Assembly: GCA_050246635.1 (NCBI GenBank)
Contig: JBFWVR010000002.1
Location: forward strand, 310,001 to 374,000
Length of the DNA: 64,000 nt
Source of the DNA: JBFWVR01 sp050246635
GTDB taxonomy: Bacteria; Acidobacteriota; Vicinamibacteria; Vicinamibacterales; UBA2999
Direction: 5' to 3'
Position numbers and translations under genes: made by a program. Shown here in pieces: positions 1 to 7,894 of the stretch. Under the pieces are notes generated by a model. The model had not been told where the DNA came from. It worked only from the letters and a program-made list of their open reading frames with translations, and ran no database searches. Every line of letters begins with the position of its first letter. Position 1 is the first letter of the stretch.

Positions 1-40
1 ATTCCAGATCCTCGGGTCGGAGATGGGTTCTCGAGGGAAA

Positions 41-155
41 TCAGAATCAAGAAACCGGAATCACGAAAGGAATGGGGAATGGAGAATTCGCGGCCGGTCA
101 CTTCGGCACTCTGGAATTCACAATTCCTTTCTTGATTCCGGTTTCTGGATTCTGA
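41..155. repeat. Imperfect inverted repeat downstream of the first gene
   Basis: Bases 41-73 and 122-155 are near-perfect reverse complements (about 33 paired positions with two mismatches, core GAAACCGGAATCA), separated by about 48 bases. The element ends 14 bases from the stop codon of the minus-strand SDR gene, so its transcript could fold into a long hairpin at that 3' end. No T-tract follows, so I call it a dispersed repeat or boundary element rather than a proven terminator. Confidence 0.7.
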
Positions 156-168
156 ATTGTCCCGAGGG

Positions 169-1074
169 CTAGCTCCGCGAGTTGCGGAACTCCTCGAACA
201 GGCGGGCGACGTTGCCGCTGACGCTGCGGAGGGTCGGCGTCCAGCCGAGGGCACGCGCGCGAGGGCTGCGCACGACCTGGTCGAGGGCCAGGGCGTCGGC
301 GTACGGGCCGAGCTTCTTGCGGGCCTCGGCGATGGGCATGTTGCGGATGTCGGGACGCTGCGCCAGGTGGTTGGCCATGGCCTCGGCGATGTCGTTCACC
401 TTCTCGTCGCCCTCGTCGTTGGCGTGGTAGATCCCACTCGCGTCCGGCGCCTGGACCAGCCGGACGTAGAGGTCCGCGAGGTCGCGATCGTAGATGCAGG
501 GCCAGTGGTTGCGGCCCGGACCCACCACACGGACGAGGCCGTTCAGGGCGTCGCGCAGCATCTCCGAGACGATCCCGCGCCCGCCACCATAGACGATGCC
601 GGGGCGCACCACGATGGTGCGCAGGCCGTCGCCCTGCGCGTCGAGCACGAGCTGCTCGTGGGCGGGTCGCCACGCGACGTGCGGCACGGGATTGAGGGAG
701 GTGGTCTCGTCCGCGGGCAGGAACGTCTTGCCCAGCACCCAGACGCCGGAGGTGTAGATCAGCGCACGCGGACCGGAAATGGCGCCCGTGCGCAGGGTGC
801 CGATCATCAGCTCCAGCGCCTCGCGTTCCTTGTCGACGCCACGCGGCGAGTACTCGAAGGCCGTATGCACGACGACCTCGGCATCCGCCAGCGCCGCGCG
901 ATACGTCTTCGGGAGCCCGAGCTCACCCAGGAGGGGCGTGGCGCCGCGATTCCCCAGCCGTTCGGCCTTCTCGGGATCACGCACCATCGCCGTGACCGCG
1001 TGCCCGGCCCTCAGGAGCGCCTCGAGCACGGCGCTGCCGATGTAACCGGTGCCGCCTGTCAGAAAGATCCGCAT
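169..1074 (-). CDS. Atypical NAD(P)-dependent epimerase/dehydratase (extended SDR fold)
   Basis: A 301-residue Rossmann protein starting MRIFLTGGTGYIGSAVLEAL, where GGTGYIG is the dinucleotide-binding loop of extended SDRs. The start at 1074 is chosen because the fold begins at once there; the frame is open 25 codons further upstream, but that part shows no fold. The region after the strand carrying TSGVWVLG should hold the catalytic YxxxK, but I read WRPAH there, so the Tyr/Lys pair appears to be replaced. This points to an atypical SDR that binds nucleotide without classic epimerase chemistry, or acts on an unusual substrate. It stands alone, with a -10-like TACAAT about 30 bases upstream. 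The substrate cannot be told from sequence. Confidence 0.85.
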   Translation of the reverse strand: MRIFLTGGTGYIGSAVLEALLRAGHAVTAMVRDPEKAERLGNRGATPLLGELGLPKTYRAALADAEVVVHTAFEYSPRGVDKEREALELMIGTLRTGAISGPRALIYTSGVWVLGKTFLPADETTSLNPVPHVAWRPAHEQLVLDAQGDGLRTIVVRPGIVYGGGRGIVSEMLRDALNGLVRVVGPGRNHWPCIYDRDLADLYVRLVQAPDASGIYHANDEGDEKVNDIAEAMANHLAQRPDIRNMPIAEARKKLGPYADALALDQVVRSPRARALGWTPTLRSVSGNVARLFEEFRNSRS

Positions 1075-1102
1075 CGTATGTCCGCCAAACCTCGGACCCG
1101 GT

Positions 1103-1108
1103 ATTGTA
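1103..1108 (-). promoter_or_regulatory. -10 element TACAAT for the SDR gene
   Basis: On the minus strand TACAAT lies at 1108-1103 inside GGATACAATACCG. The same 13-base context occurs in front of the glycosyltransferase gene at 43975. A start of transcription about 7 bases further would give a leader of roughly 20 bases. No clear -35 hexamer is visible. Confidence 0.45.
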
Positions 1109-1183
1109 TCCGAGCCGCGTGACAAGCTCCGCACGGTGTTCGATCGCACCGCGGAAGGGAAGACAATTTTGTGGGTACGGCAA

Positions 1184-1238
1184 ATGGGGACAGCCCCATC
1201 TTGCCGTGAATGCCATGCAAATAGGGACTACTGTTCCC
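1184..1238. repeat. REP-like pair of small hairpins
   Basis: ATGGGG-ACAG-CCCCAT (1184-1199) is a perfect 6-bp stem with a 4-base loop. A weaker GGGA/TCCC stem follows at 1224-1238. Short GGGGACAGCCCC-type hairpins between genes resemble REP elements mobilised by RAYT transposases. No transposase is present nearby, so this is only a resemblance. Confidence 0.4.
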
Positions 1239-1250
1239 CGCAGTACTCCA

Positions 1251-2627
1251 TCAAATGTCCCAGATGCGGCCGCCGTCGTAGAACGTGATCATGCCGTCCT
1301 CACTCACCTTGAGCACAGGACCGTGGCGGCTGGCGGTGATCGCGGCGGTGGTGCGTGCGCCCTCGGTGAGGCCCGTGCCGTCGGCCTGTTCCGTCGGCGG
1401 GTGGCGCAGGATCGCGCCAATCGCGAGGAGCTGGCCGGACCGATCGGTGACCGTGGCGCCGTCGAGCGTGGCCATCGCGGCGAGCACGCTGCGTGGCAGC
1501 TCGGTGACGACGCGCCCGGCGAGCAGGTGGAGGAGGTTGCGGCGCGACGGGCGATCCGGGTCGGGGGCCTCGTCGACCAGGGCCATGTCGAGGCGGTCCT
1601 GGGCCGAGACCAGCTCGGCCAGCGACGCCAGCGGGCGGCGAAGCACGACGAAGAGCGCGCCCTTGCGCTCCTCGGCCAGGTCGAGCGCCGTGCGGAAGAG
1701 ACGCTCGGCCAGCGCCAGGTCCCCGACGGCCGTCCACCACTGCGTGTACTTCGCCTGCAGGTCGAGCAGGTGCCAGTCGGCGTGGCGGAAGGCGAAGACC
1801 TCGGTGCCGTCGGCGAAGACCTTGATCTCGTGGCGCGGACTCAGCACGACGCAGGTGCGCCGGCTCCCGATGGTGGAACGCGCGTGCGCCTCGTAGGCCG
1901 CCGAGCACGGCGCGGGGAGCGCGAGGGACCCGCCTGTCCGTGACGCCCAGTCGGCGACGTCGACGATGTCGAGCACGCGCCCGTCGCGGGCGACGAGGAA
2001 CACCGTGCGCAGGCCGTCCGCGAGCCGGAAGAAGCTCTTGATGGACGTCAGCGCGCCCGTGTACCGCGGACGCAGGCGGTCACCCGTGACGAACGCGCCC
2101 GGCGGGTCCTCGTCGGTGTCGAGCAGGAGCACGCCGGTCGAGATGGCCTGGTTCTCGTAGCTCGACAACGCCGCGACGCGCAGGATCTCGATGACGTCCG
2201 CGACCCGGTCGGCGCAGCCCTCGTCCCCCTTCGCCGAATAGGGCGTGGAATCGAAGAACGAGCCGACGTAGCGATCCTCGATGGCGCCACGGAAGAGCCC
2301 CTCGCGCTCGACGACCTGCGCGGGGTTGAGGATGGCACGGTACCGCGCCGCGAGCACGGCGCCAATCGCTCGCGCGAAGCGGACCTCGTGGTCGGTGAAC
2401 GGCCGCTGCCCCGGCACACGCAGCACGTAGCGGTTGCCGAACCAGCGGACGGCCAGCGCGCCTGGGTCCTCCGTCGGCTCGATTGCCAACCGGCCATCGG
2501 ACGAGGGGGAAGGGACGGCTTCGGTCTCGAGGGTGGCCCGTTCGAAGAACCGGGCGAGCGCCCGCTGCAGGAATCCGTCGTAGTGGGCGCCGACGACAAT
2601 GGCGGGCGGCAGCTTCGGAGTGGCCAC
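1251..2627 (-). CDS. DAC-like (DisA_N-related) putative nucleotide-sensor protein
   Basis: A 458-residue protein from a GTG start. The C-terminal 130 residues follow the diadenylate cyclase fold: a helical stretch, then LDGATV (388-393) matching the DGA motif of DisA, then GARTTAA (423-429) where cyclases have GTRHRAA, then ITASRHGPVLKVSEDG, which matches the VSEE-type strand. Asp-Gly-Ala is kept, but the RHR motif reads R-T-T, so cyclase activity is probably lost. This fits the DAC-derived sensor domains (DACNV and relatives) described from conflict and signalling systems. The N-terminal 300 residues are soluble with no motif I recognise. It is transcribed divergently from the acyl-ligase fusion, with only 26 bases between the two GTG codons. 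The assignment rests on motif order, not on an alignment. Confidence 0.6.
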   Translation of the reverse strand: MATPKLPPAIVVGAHYDGFLQRALARFFERATLETEAVPSPSSDGRLAIEPTEDPGALAVRWFGNRYVLRVPGQRPFTDHEVRFARAIGAVLAARYRAILNPAQVVEREGLFRGAIEDRYVGSFFDSTPYSAKGDEGCADRVADVIEILRVAALSSYENQAISTGVLLLDTDEDPPGAFVTGDRLRPRYTGALTSIKSFFRLADGLRTVFLVARDGRVLDIVDVADWASRTGGSLALPAPCSAAYEAHARSTIGSRRTCVVLSPRHEIKVFADGTEVFAFRHADWHLLDLQAKYTQWWTAVGDLALAERLFRTALDLAEERKGALFVVLRRPLASLAELVSAQDRLDMALVDEAPDPDRPSRRNLLHLLAGRVVTELPRSVLAAMATLDGATVTDRSGQLLAIGAILRHPPTEQADGTGLTEGARTTAAITASRHGPVLKVSEDGMITFYDGGRIWDI

Positions 2628-2653
2628 GGCACTTGGATCATAATGCAGGTGCA

Positions 2654-5209
2654 GTGGCTGCCCCGGCGCGCGAGACGCTCATCGATTTCTTCCAGGACCT
2701 GGCCGCGCACCGCGGGGAGTTCCTGGCGTGGGACGACGGGTACCGGGTGCGGCGGCATACGTACCCCGAGGTCGTCCGTGCCGCACGCGGCTTCGCCGCG
2801 AGGCTCGCGGCCGCGGGCGTACGCGCCGGCGACAAGCTCGTCCTGTGGGGCGAAAACCGGCCCGAGTGGATTGCCGCCTACTGGGGCGCCGTCATCTCGG
2901 GCGTCATCGTCGTCCCGATCGACTACAGGGCCTCCGCGGAGTTCCTGGCGAAGGTCGCCGCGGTGGTCCGGCCGCGGGTCGTGCTCGCGGGCGACGACGT
3001 GCCGGCGTCATCGCCCATCGAGGGCGCGGCCTGGTGGCGCCTGGCCGAGCTCGACTGGTCGGCCGACGGGCCGATGCCGGCGGTCGCCGCCGGACGCGAC
3101 GACGTCGTGCAGATCGTGTTCACCTCGGGCGCGACGGCCGAACCGAAGGGCGTCGTCATCCGGCACCGGAACCTGCTGGCGAACATGGTCCCGGTCGAGC
3201 GCGAGATCGCGAAGTACAAGAAGTACGCGCGCCCGTTCCTGCCCATCCGCTTCCTGAACCTGCTGCCCCTCAGTCACCTCTTCGGGCAGTCGATGGCGAC
3301 GAACATCCCGCCGATGATCGACGGCACGGTCATCTTCATGCGGAGCCTCAACCCGCATGACATCGCGCGCATCGTCAAGCGCTGGAAGATCTCGGTCGTC
3401 GTCTGCGTGCCGAAGATCCTCGAGGTGCTGCAGGAGCATGCCCTGCGCGTGGACCCGGCGGCGGCCGAGCCGCCCGGCGAGCGGCTCTCGATCCCGAAGC
3501 GCTGGTGGCGGTACCGGCGTGTGCACGGGATGTTCGGCCTCAAGTTCTGGGCGTTCGTCGTCGGGGCGGCGCCGCTGCCGCCCGCGCTCGAGGAGTTCTG
3601 GAAGCGGCTTGGCTTCGTCGTCATCCAGGGGTACGGGCTCACCGAGACCGCGCCGATCGTGACGCTGAACCACCCGTTCAAGACCAACACCGGATCGGTG
3701 GGGAGCCCGATCGGGGGCGTCGAGGTCCGGATCGCCGAGGACGGCGAGATCCTCGTCCGCGGGGAGAACGTCACGTCCGGGTACTACGTGCCGGAAGGGG
3801 GATCGGCAACCGCAGGCGGTGGCGAGGGCCGCACGCTGGACGAGGACGGGTGGCTGCACACCGGCGACGTCGGCGAGCTGGATCCGAACGGCCGGCTGTT
3901 CATCCGCGGCCGCAAGAAGGAGATGATCGTCACGCCGGAAGGCCTCAACGTCTTCCCGGACGATGTCGAACGCGCGCTGGAGGCGGTGGACGGCGTGCGG
4001 GAGGCGGCGGTGGTGGCGGCCGTCAGCGGCGGAGCCGAGCGCGTGCATGCGGTGCTCGTGCTGGAGCCCGGCGTGGAGGCGGAGCCCATCGTCGCCGCGG
4101 CCAACGCCGCGCTGCAGGATCACCAACGGGTCCGCAGCTTCTCGCTGTGGACGGACGGGCCGCTGCCGCGCACCGAGGGCACACGCAAGCTGAAACGCGC
4201 GGCGATTCGCGCCTGGGTGGCCACCGGTGCGCCCCCGGCCGCCGCGGGCGGCGACGGCGACATGCTGCAGGCCCTCGTGGCGAAGTTCGCCGGCGCGCGC
4301 GCGCTCGACGGCGGCGCGTCGCTCGAGGCCCTGGGCCTGAGCTCGCTCGAGCGGGTCGAGCTGATGGTCGCGCTCGAGGACAAGTACGGCACGCACATCG
4401 ACGAGGCACGCTTCGCCGAGGCGAAGTCGCTCGACGACCTGCGCGCGCTCGTCTCGACGCCTGCGGCGGAGCCGGAGCCGGCCGAGCCGGTGCGGTTCCC
4501 GTCGTGGAACCGCGCGTGGCCGGCGCGGCTGGTCCGGCGCGTGAGCCTCGCGACGTGGATCGTGCCGCTCGCCCGCGTCTTCGCGTGGATCTCGGTGCGG
4601 GGGCTGGAACACATCCGCGATCTGCAGGAGCCGGTCGTCTTCGCGGCGAACCACCAGAGCCACATGGACGTGCCCGTCATCCTGGCGGCGATGCCGGGGC
4701 GGGTGCGGGCGACCGTGGCGCCGGCGATGGCGAAGGAGTTCTTCAAGGCGCACTTCTACCCCGAGCAGCACACCTGGGGACAGGTGTTCACCAACCGCCT
4801 CAACTACTACCTGGCCGCGCTGTTCTTCAACGCCTTCCCGCTCCCGCAGCGCGAGGCCGGCGCGCGGCAGACGCTGCGCTACATCGGCGAGGTGACGGGG
4901 GACGGGTTCTCGGTGCTGATCTTCCCGGAAGGGGTGCGGTCGCACACCGGGACCATCGCGCCGTTCCGCGCGGGGATCGGGATGATCGGCTCCCGCCTCG
5001 GCGTGCCGGTGGTGCCGGTGACGATCGAGGGCGTGGACAAGGTGCTGCACCCCACGTGGAAGATGGCGCGTCCCGGCCGCGTCACGGTGACCTTCGGCGC
5101 GCCGATGCGGCTCGAGGGCGACGATTACCAGGCGCTGGCGACGCAGGTGGAGGCCCGGGTGCGCGCGGGGGTTTCGAACGGTGGATCATCCACAGATGAA
5201 CACGGATGA
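2654..5209 (+). CDS. Three-domain fusion: fatty-acyl-AMP/CoA ligase + acyl carrier domain + PlsC-type acyltransferase
   Basis: An 851-residue protein. Residues 1-530 are an ANL adenylating enzyme: P-loop TSGATAEPKG near 157, GYGLTETAPI near 326, GWLHTGDVG near 399, and a C-terminal catalytic lysine in TRKLKRA near 510. A carrier domain follows, with LGLSSLERVEL near 560, whose Ser would take phosphopantetheine. The last 230 residues are a PlsC acyltransferase with NHQSHMD near 666 and FPEGVRS near 757. The likely role is to activate a fatty acid, hold it on the built-in carrier and pass it to a glycerophospholipid or similar acceptor, parallel to E. coli Aas with the domain order altered. GTG at 2654 follows AGGTG and precedes the conserved start; the earlier in-frame ATG lies inside the divergent gene. 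The last few codons come from a dispersed repeat. Confidence 0.88.
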   Translation: MAAPARETLIDFFQDLAAHRGEFLAWDDGYRVRRHTYPEVVRAARGFAARLAAAGVRAGDKLVLWGENRPEWIAAYWGAVISGVIVVPIDYRASAEFLAKVAAVVRPRVVLAGDDVPASSPIEGAAWWRLAELDWSADGPMPAVAAGRDDVVQIVFTSGATAEPKGVVIRHRNLLANMVPVEREIAKYKKYARPFLPIRFLNLLPLSHLFGQSMATNIPPMIDGTVIFMRSLNPHDIARIVKRWKISVVVCVPKILEVLQEHALRVDPAAAEPPGERLSIPKRWWRYRRVHGMFGLKFWAFVVGAAPLPPALEEFWKRLGFVVIQGYGLTETAPIVTLNHPFKTNTGSVGSPIGGVEVRIAEDGEILVRGENVTSGYYVPEGGSATAGGGEGRTLDEDGWLHTGDVGELDPNGRLFIRGRKKEMIVTPEGLNVFPDDVERALEAVDGVREAAVVAAVSGGAERVHAVLVLEPGVEAEPIVAAANAALQDHQRVRSFSLWTDGPLPRTEGTRKLKRAAIRAWVATGAPPAAAGGDGDMLQALVAKFAGARALDGGASLEALGLSSLERVELMVALEDKYGTHIDEARFAEAKSLDDLRALVSTPAAEPEPAEPVRFPSWNRAWPARLVRRVSLATWIVPLARVFAWISVRGLEHIRDLQEPVVFAANHQSHMDVPVILAAMPGRVRATVAPAMAKEFFKAHFYPEQHTWGQVFTNRLNYYLAALFFNAFPLPQREAGARQTLRYIGEVTGDGFSVLIFPEGVRSHTGTIAPFRAGIGMIGSRLGVPVVPVTIEGVDKVLHPTWKMARPGRVTVTFGAPMRLEGDDYQALATQVEARVRAGVSNGGSSTDEHG

Positions 5210-5505
5210 ACACCGATGCGGGGAGCCTGAGTCCTGCTCTGTGCTGCTGTCGACCTCGGAAGGAATTATCCGCGGATGAACGCGAAGGAACGCGGATAGC
5301 ACCGGGACGGCGGGAACGATGTCGGGCCCGACGGCGGCCCCGCAGGGGCCGCGGAGCGGGGACGACAGGTGGAGATGAGAGGTCCAGAAGACGAGCAAGA
5401 GGACCTCTCACCTCCACCCGTCGTTCCCGCTCCCCTGCGCGCCTCCGGCGCGCGCCGGGCCACAGCGTGATCCCTATCTGTGTTCATCCGTGTTCATCTG
5501 TGGAT
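5188..5505. repeat. 26-bp perfect inverted repeat A (arms 5188-5213 and 5480-5505)
   Basis: Bases 5188-5213 and 5480-5505 are exact reverse complements over 26 bases (core CAGATGAACACGGATGAACA). Each arm is a double repeat of GATGAACAC. The left arm holds the stop codon of the acyl-ligase fusion. The arms interleave with repeat B instead of nesting with it. GATGAACAC-rich elements of this kind are dispersed repeats in many GC-rich genomes. Confidence 0.9.
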
Positions 5506-5617
5506 AACTCCCGTGATCAGCCGTCGACGCGCGTGCTTCGCCGAGGGCTGCCATCTCGGAGACGCCGCCGCCCACTGCGACGACCCATCCGCGTTCCTCC
5601 GCGTTCCTCCGCGGATA
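5267..5617. repeat. 31-bp inverted repeat B (arms 5267-5297 and 5587-5617)
   Basis: Bases 5267-5297 and 5587-5617 pair over 31 positions with two mismatches. The arms contain CGCGGATGAACGCG and its GAGGAACGCGGA relatives, so they share ancestry with repeat A. Order along the DNA is A, B, A', B'. Both pairs could therefore fold together only as a pseudoknot-like or cruciform alternative. Confidence 0.85.
5334..5433. repeat. Two strong hairpins inside the 5.2-5.6 kb repeat block
   Basis: An 8-bp GCGGCCCC/GGGGCCGC stem with a 3-base loop (5334-5352) abuts a 33-bp stem (5353-5385 with 5401-5433) closed by a 15-base loop. The long stem has three non-Watson-Crick positions: G-T, A-C and A-C as read on the plus strand; two of them become wobble pairs in minus-strand RNA. 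The rest of 5210-5678 shows no credible gene. The block lies between the fusion gene and infA and could act as a bidirectional terminator or be the core of a non-autonomous element. Confidence 0.8.
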
Positions 5618-5678
5618 GCCCTTGTCGCACCGCCGTCCTTGCCACCCGCGCCGAGATGTGGCACACTACTTGCTCTGA

Positions 5679-5897
5679 ATGAGTAAGGATGATCTGATTG
5701 ACATGCAAGGGACGGTGATGGCCGTGCACAGCGGTGGGCTCTACCGCGTGCAGGTCGACGCCGGCCACGAGGTCCTGGCGCAGCTGAGCGGCCGGATGCG
5801 GCGATTCCGCATCAAGGTCGTGCCCGGCGACCGGGTCACCGTCGGCATCTCTCCCTACGATCCCCAGCGCGGCATCATCACCTTCCGCGCCCGGTAA
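5679..5897 (+). CDS. infA: Translation initiation factor IF-1
   Basis: A 72-residue S1/OB-fold protein with the IF-1 pattern: MQGTVMAVHSGGLYRVQV, then LAQLSGRMRRFRIKVVPGDRV and a PYDPQRGIITFR end. It binds the ribosomal A site on the 30S subunit with IF-2 and IF-3. Length is normal. The ATG has no clear Shine-Dalgarno; a weak TTGCCA (5639-5644) and CACACT (5662-5667) pair would start transcription within a few bases of the ATG. The DEAD-box helicase begins 10 bases downstream, so the two are probably co-transcribed. Confidence 0.96.
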   Translation: MSKDDLIDMQGTVMAVHSGGLYRVQVDAGHEVLAQLSGRMRRFRIKVVPGDRVTVGISPYDPQRGIITFRAR

Positions 5898-5906
5898 AGA
5901 CACACA

Positions 5907-7184
5907 TTGAGCTCAGACCTCGCACCTGCCGGCCGGCCGCGCAGGCGGCGGGGCGGTCCACGCCGTCCCCGACGCCCGGGCGCCAGCGCCGCGCCGGTGC
6001 CGTCGCATTCCGCCGTCGGTCCTGACATTCCCTGGGAGCATGTGGACGCCGACGTGGCGCCCATCGCCTTCAGCTCGCTGGACCTGCACCCGCAACTGAT
6101 GAGCGGGCTGCGCGACCTCGGCTACGAGGGCACCCGGCCCATCCAGGGCGCGGTGATCCCGCCCTCGCTCGAGGGCCGTGACGTCGTCGCGTGCGCCGAG
6201 ACGGGCACGGGCAAGACGCTGGGGTTCGCGCTGCCGATCCTGCAGCGGCTGCTCGTCGAGGAGCCGCACTACCACGACCCGGCCCGCGAGCCGTACACGC
6301 GCGCGCTGATCCTGGCGCCCACGCGTGAGCTCGTCGTCCAGATCGAGGACACGCTGGTCGGCCTGACGTACCACACCCCCGTGTCCACGGCGCCCGTCTA
6401 CGGCGGCGTGCCCATGGATCCCCAGGAGCGCGCCCTCAAGGCCGGTGCCGACATCGTCGTCGCCACGCCGGGGCGGCTGATGGATCACATGCGCCACGGC
6501 ACGACCGACTTCGTGCGGCTCGGCATGCTCGTGCTGGACGAGGCGGACCGCATGATGGACATGGGCTTCTGGCCCGACGTCCAGAAGATCATCTCGCAGC
6601 TGCCCCCCGACCGGCAGACGCTGCTCTTCTCGGCGACGATGCCGGAGGAGATCCTGCGGCTGGCGCGTGAGGTGCAGAACGAGCCGCGGTACCTGCAGGT
6701 CGGCGCGACCCGCGGCGCGGCGGCCCGCACGATCCGGCACTCGATGTTCGAGGTGCCGCGCGGGGAGAAGATCGACTGGCTCGCGAAGTTCGTGCGGCGG
6801 GAGGCCACCGGCCCGACGCTGGTGTTCGTGCGCACGAAGATCGGCGCCGACAAGGTCGCGCGCCACCTGCAGGCGAAGAGCATCCGCGCGGCCGCGCTGC
6901 ACGCGGACCGCACGCAGCAGGAACGGCTGCAGGCCGTCGAGGGGTTCCGTTCGGGCAAACATCCCGTGCTGGTGGCCACCGACATCGCGGCCCGCGGCCT
7001 CGACATCGAAGGCATCGCCCACGTCGTCAACTTCGAGGTGCCCGACACGTCCGATACCTACGTCCACCGCGTGGGGCGGACAGGACGCGCGGGTGCCGAG
7101 GGCCACGCGGTGACGCTCGTCGCCCCCGAGGAAGCGCGCGCCTGGAAAGCCCTGGAGAGCAGGATTGGACTCCAGCTTCAATAA
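5907..7184 (+). CDS. DEAD-box ATP-dependent RNA helicase
   Basis: A 425-residue helicase core. It has an Arg/Pro-rich N-terminus (first 30 residues), a Q-motif region ending in GYEGTRPIQ, motif I AETGTGKT, PTRELV, GG, TPGRLMDH, motif II DEAD, motif III SAT, then in RecA domain 2 TLVFVRTK, VATDIAARGLDI and the arginine-finger motif HRVGRTGRAG. There is no C-terminal extension. It probably remodels RNA or ribosomal precursors in the cytoplasm, consistent with its place behind infA. The start is TTG at 5907; the first ATG lies inside the Q-motif region, so TTG is preferred. The 3' end overlaps the next small gene by 20 bases. Confidence 0.94.
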   Translation: MSSDLAPAGRPRRRRGGPRRPRRPGASAAPVPSHSAVGPDIPWEHVDADVAPIAFSSLDLHPQLMSGLRDLGYEGTRPIQGAVIPPSLEGRDVVACAETGTGKTLGFALPILQRLLVEEPHYHDPAREPYTRALILAPTRELVVQIEDTLVGLTYHTPVSTAPVYGGVPMDPQERALKAGADIVVATPGRLMDHMRHGTTDFVRLGMLVLDEADRMMDMGFWPDVQKIISQLPPDRQTLLFSATMPEEILRLAREVQNEPRYLQVGATRGAAARTIRHSMFEVPRGEKIDWLAKFVRREATGPTLVFVRTKIGADKVARHLQAKSIRAAALHADRTQQERLQAVEGFRSGKHPVLVATDIAARGLDIEGIAHVVNFEVPDTSDTYVHRVGRTGRAGAEGHAVTLVAPEEARAWKALESRIGLQLQ

Positions 7185-7446
7185 CGACCGCCCGCTGCCC
7201 GCGCCCGAGACGCCCGACACCCCCGCCGAGCCGCTCTCGCCCGCCGTGCAGCGGTTCCAGAGCTGCCGCTGGCGGCAGCCCGCCGACGAGGCCAACCCGG
7301 AGCACTGCGGCCACCGCGACGTGCTGCCGATGACGGGCACCACCGGCTTCAACGCCGAGTCGTGGTGCCCGGACTGCCCGCACTACAAGGCCAAACGCAC
7401 CCCCCGCAAACGCGAACCCGCGCGCGACGACTACTGGCGGCGGTAG
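7165..7446 (+). CDS. Small hypothetical protein with possible zinc-binding cysteines
   Basis: A 93-residue protein starting with TTG inside the helicase 3' end (20-base overlap), so translation is likely coupled. The N-terminus is Pro-rich and disordered. The rest has scattered Cys/His: FQSCRW, EHCGHRDV and SWCPDCPHYK, followed by a basic tail. The CxxC plus upstream Cys/His could form a small zinc site. No family recognised. Its position suggests a nucleic-acid or translation-related role, but that is a guess from context. Confidence 0.6.
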   Translation: MDSSFNNDRPLPAPETPDTPAEPLSPAVQRFQSCRWRQPADEANPEHCGHRDVLPMTGTTGFNAESWCPDCPHYKAKRTPRKREPARDDYWRR

Positions 7447-7495
7447 AGAAGGACTCGGCGGCTTCGCCGCCCCGCTGGGACGCCGGCCGGCGCTG

Positions 7496-7894
7496 GGACT
7501 CACTGCGTTCGCTAGGACTCGCTGCGTTCGCTAGGACTCACTGCGTTCGCTAGGACTCACTGCGTTCGCTAGGACTCACTGCGTTCGCTAGGACTCACCA
7601 CGTTCGCTAGGACTCACTGCGTTCGCTAGGACTCACTGCGTTCGCTAGGACTCACTGCGTTCGCTAGGACTCACTACGTTCGCTAGGACTCACCACGTTC
7701 GCTAGGACTCACTGCGTTCGCTAGGACTCACTGCGTTCGCTAGGACTCGCTGCGTTCGCTAGGACTCGCTGCGTTCGCTAGGACTCACTACGTTCGCTAG
7801 GACTCACTGCGTTCGCTAGGACTCGCTGCGTTCGCTAGGACTCACTACGTTCGCTGGGACTCACTGCGTTCGCTAGGACTCGCTGCGCTCGCCA
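7496..7894. repeat. Tandem array: 21 contiguous units of 19 bp
   Basis: The unit GGACTCACTGCGTTCGCTA is repeated 21 times without a gap or length change. Variation is confined to a few positions: CAC/CGC and TGC/TAC/CAC in the middle, and the last base group of units 19 and 21. Since 19 is not a multiple of 3, no frame reads it uniformly and I call no protein. The unit resembles the dispersed GACTCGCTTCGCTCGCT module seen nearby, from which it may have expanded. Confidence 0.97.

Noticed and set aside
1184..1238. RAYT/IS200 transposon
   Set aside because: Only REP-like hairpins are present; no transposase gene is nearby.
3008..5050. Long minus-strand frame opposite the acyl-ligase fusion
   Set aside because: Low-complexity Arg/His/Asp-rich translation; the plus strand has clear ANL and PlsC motifs.
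7496..7894. CRISPR array
   Set aside because: Units are contiguous 19-mers without variable spacers, and no cas gene is present.
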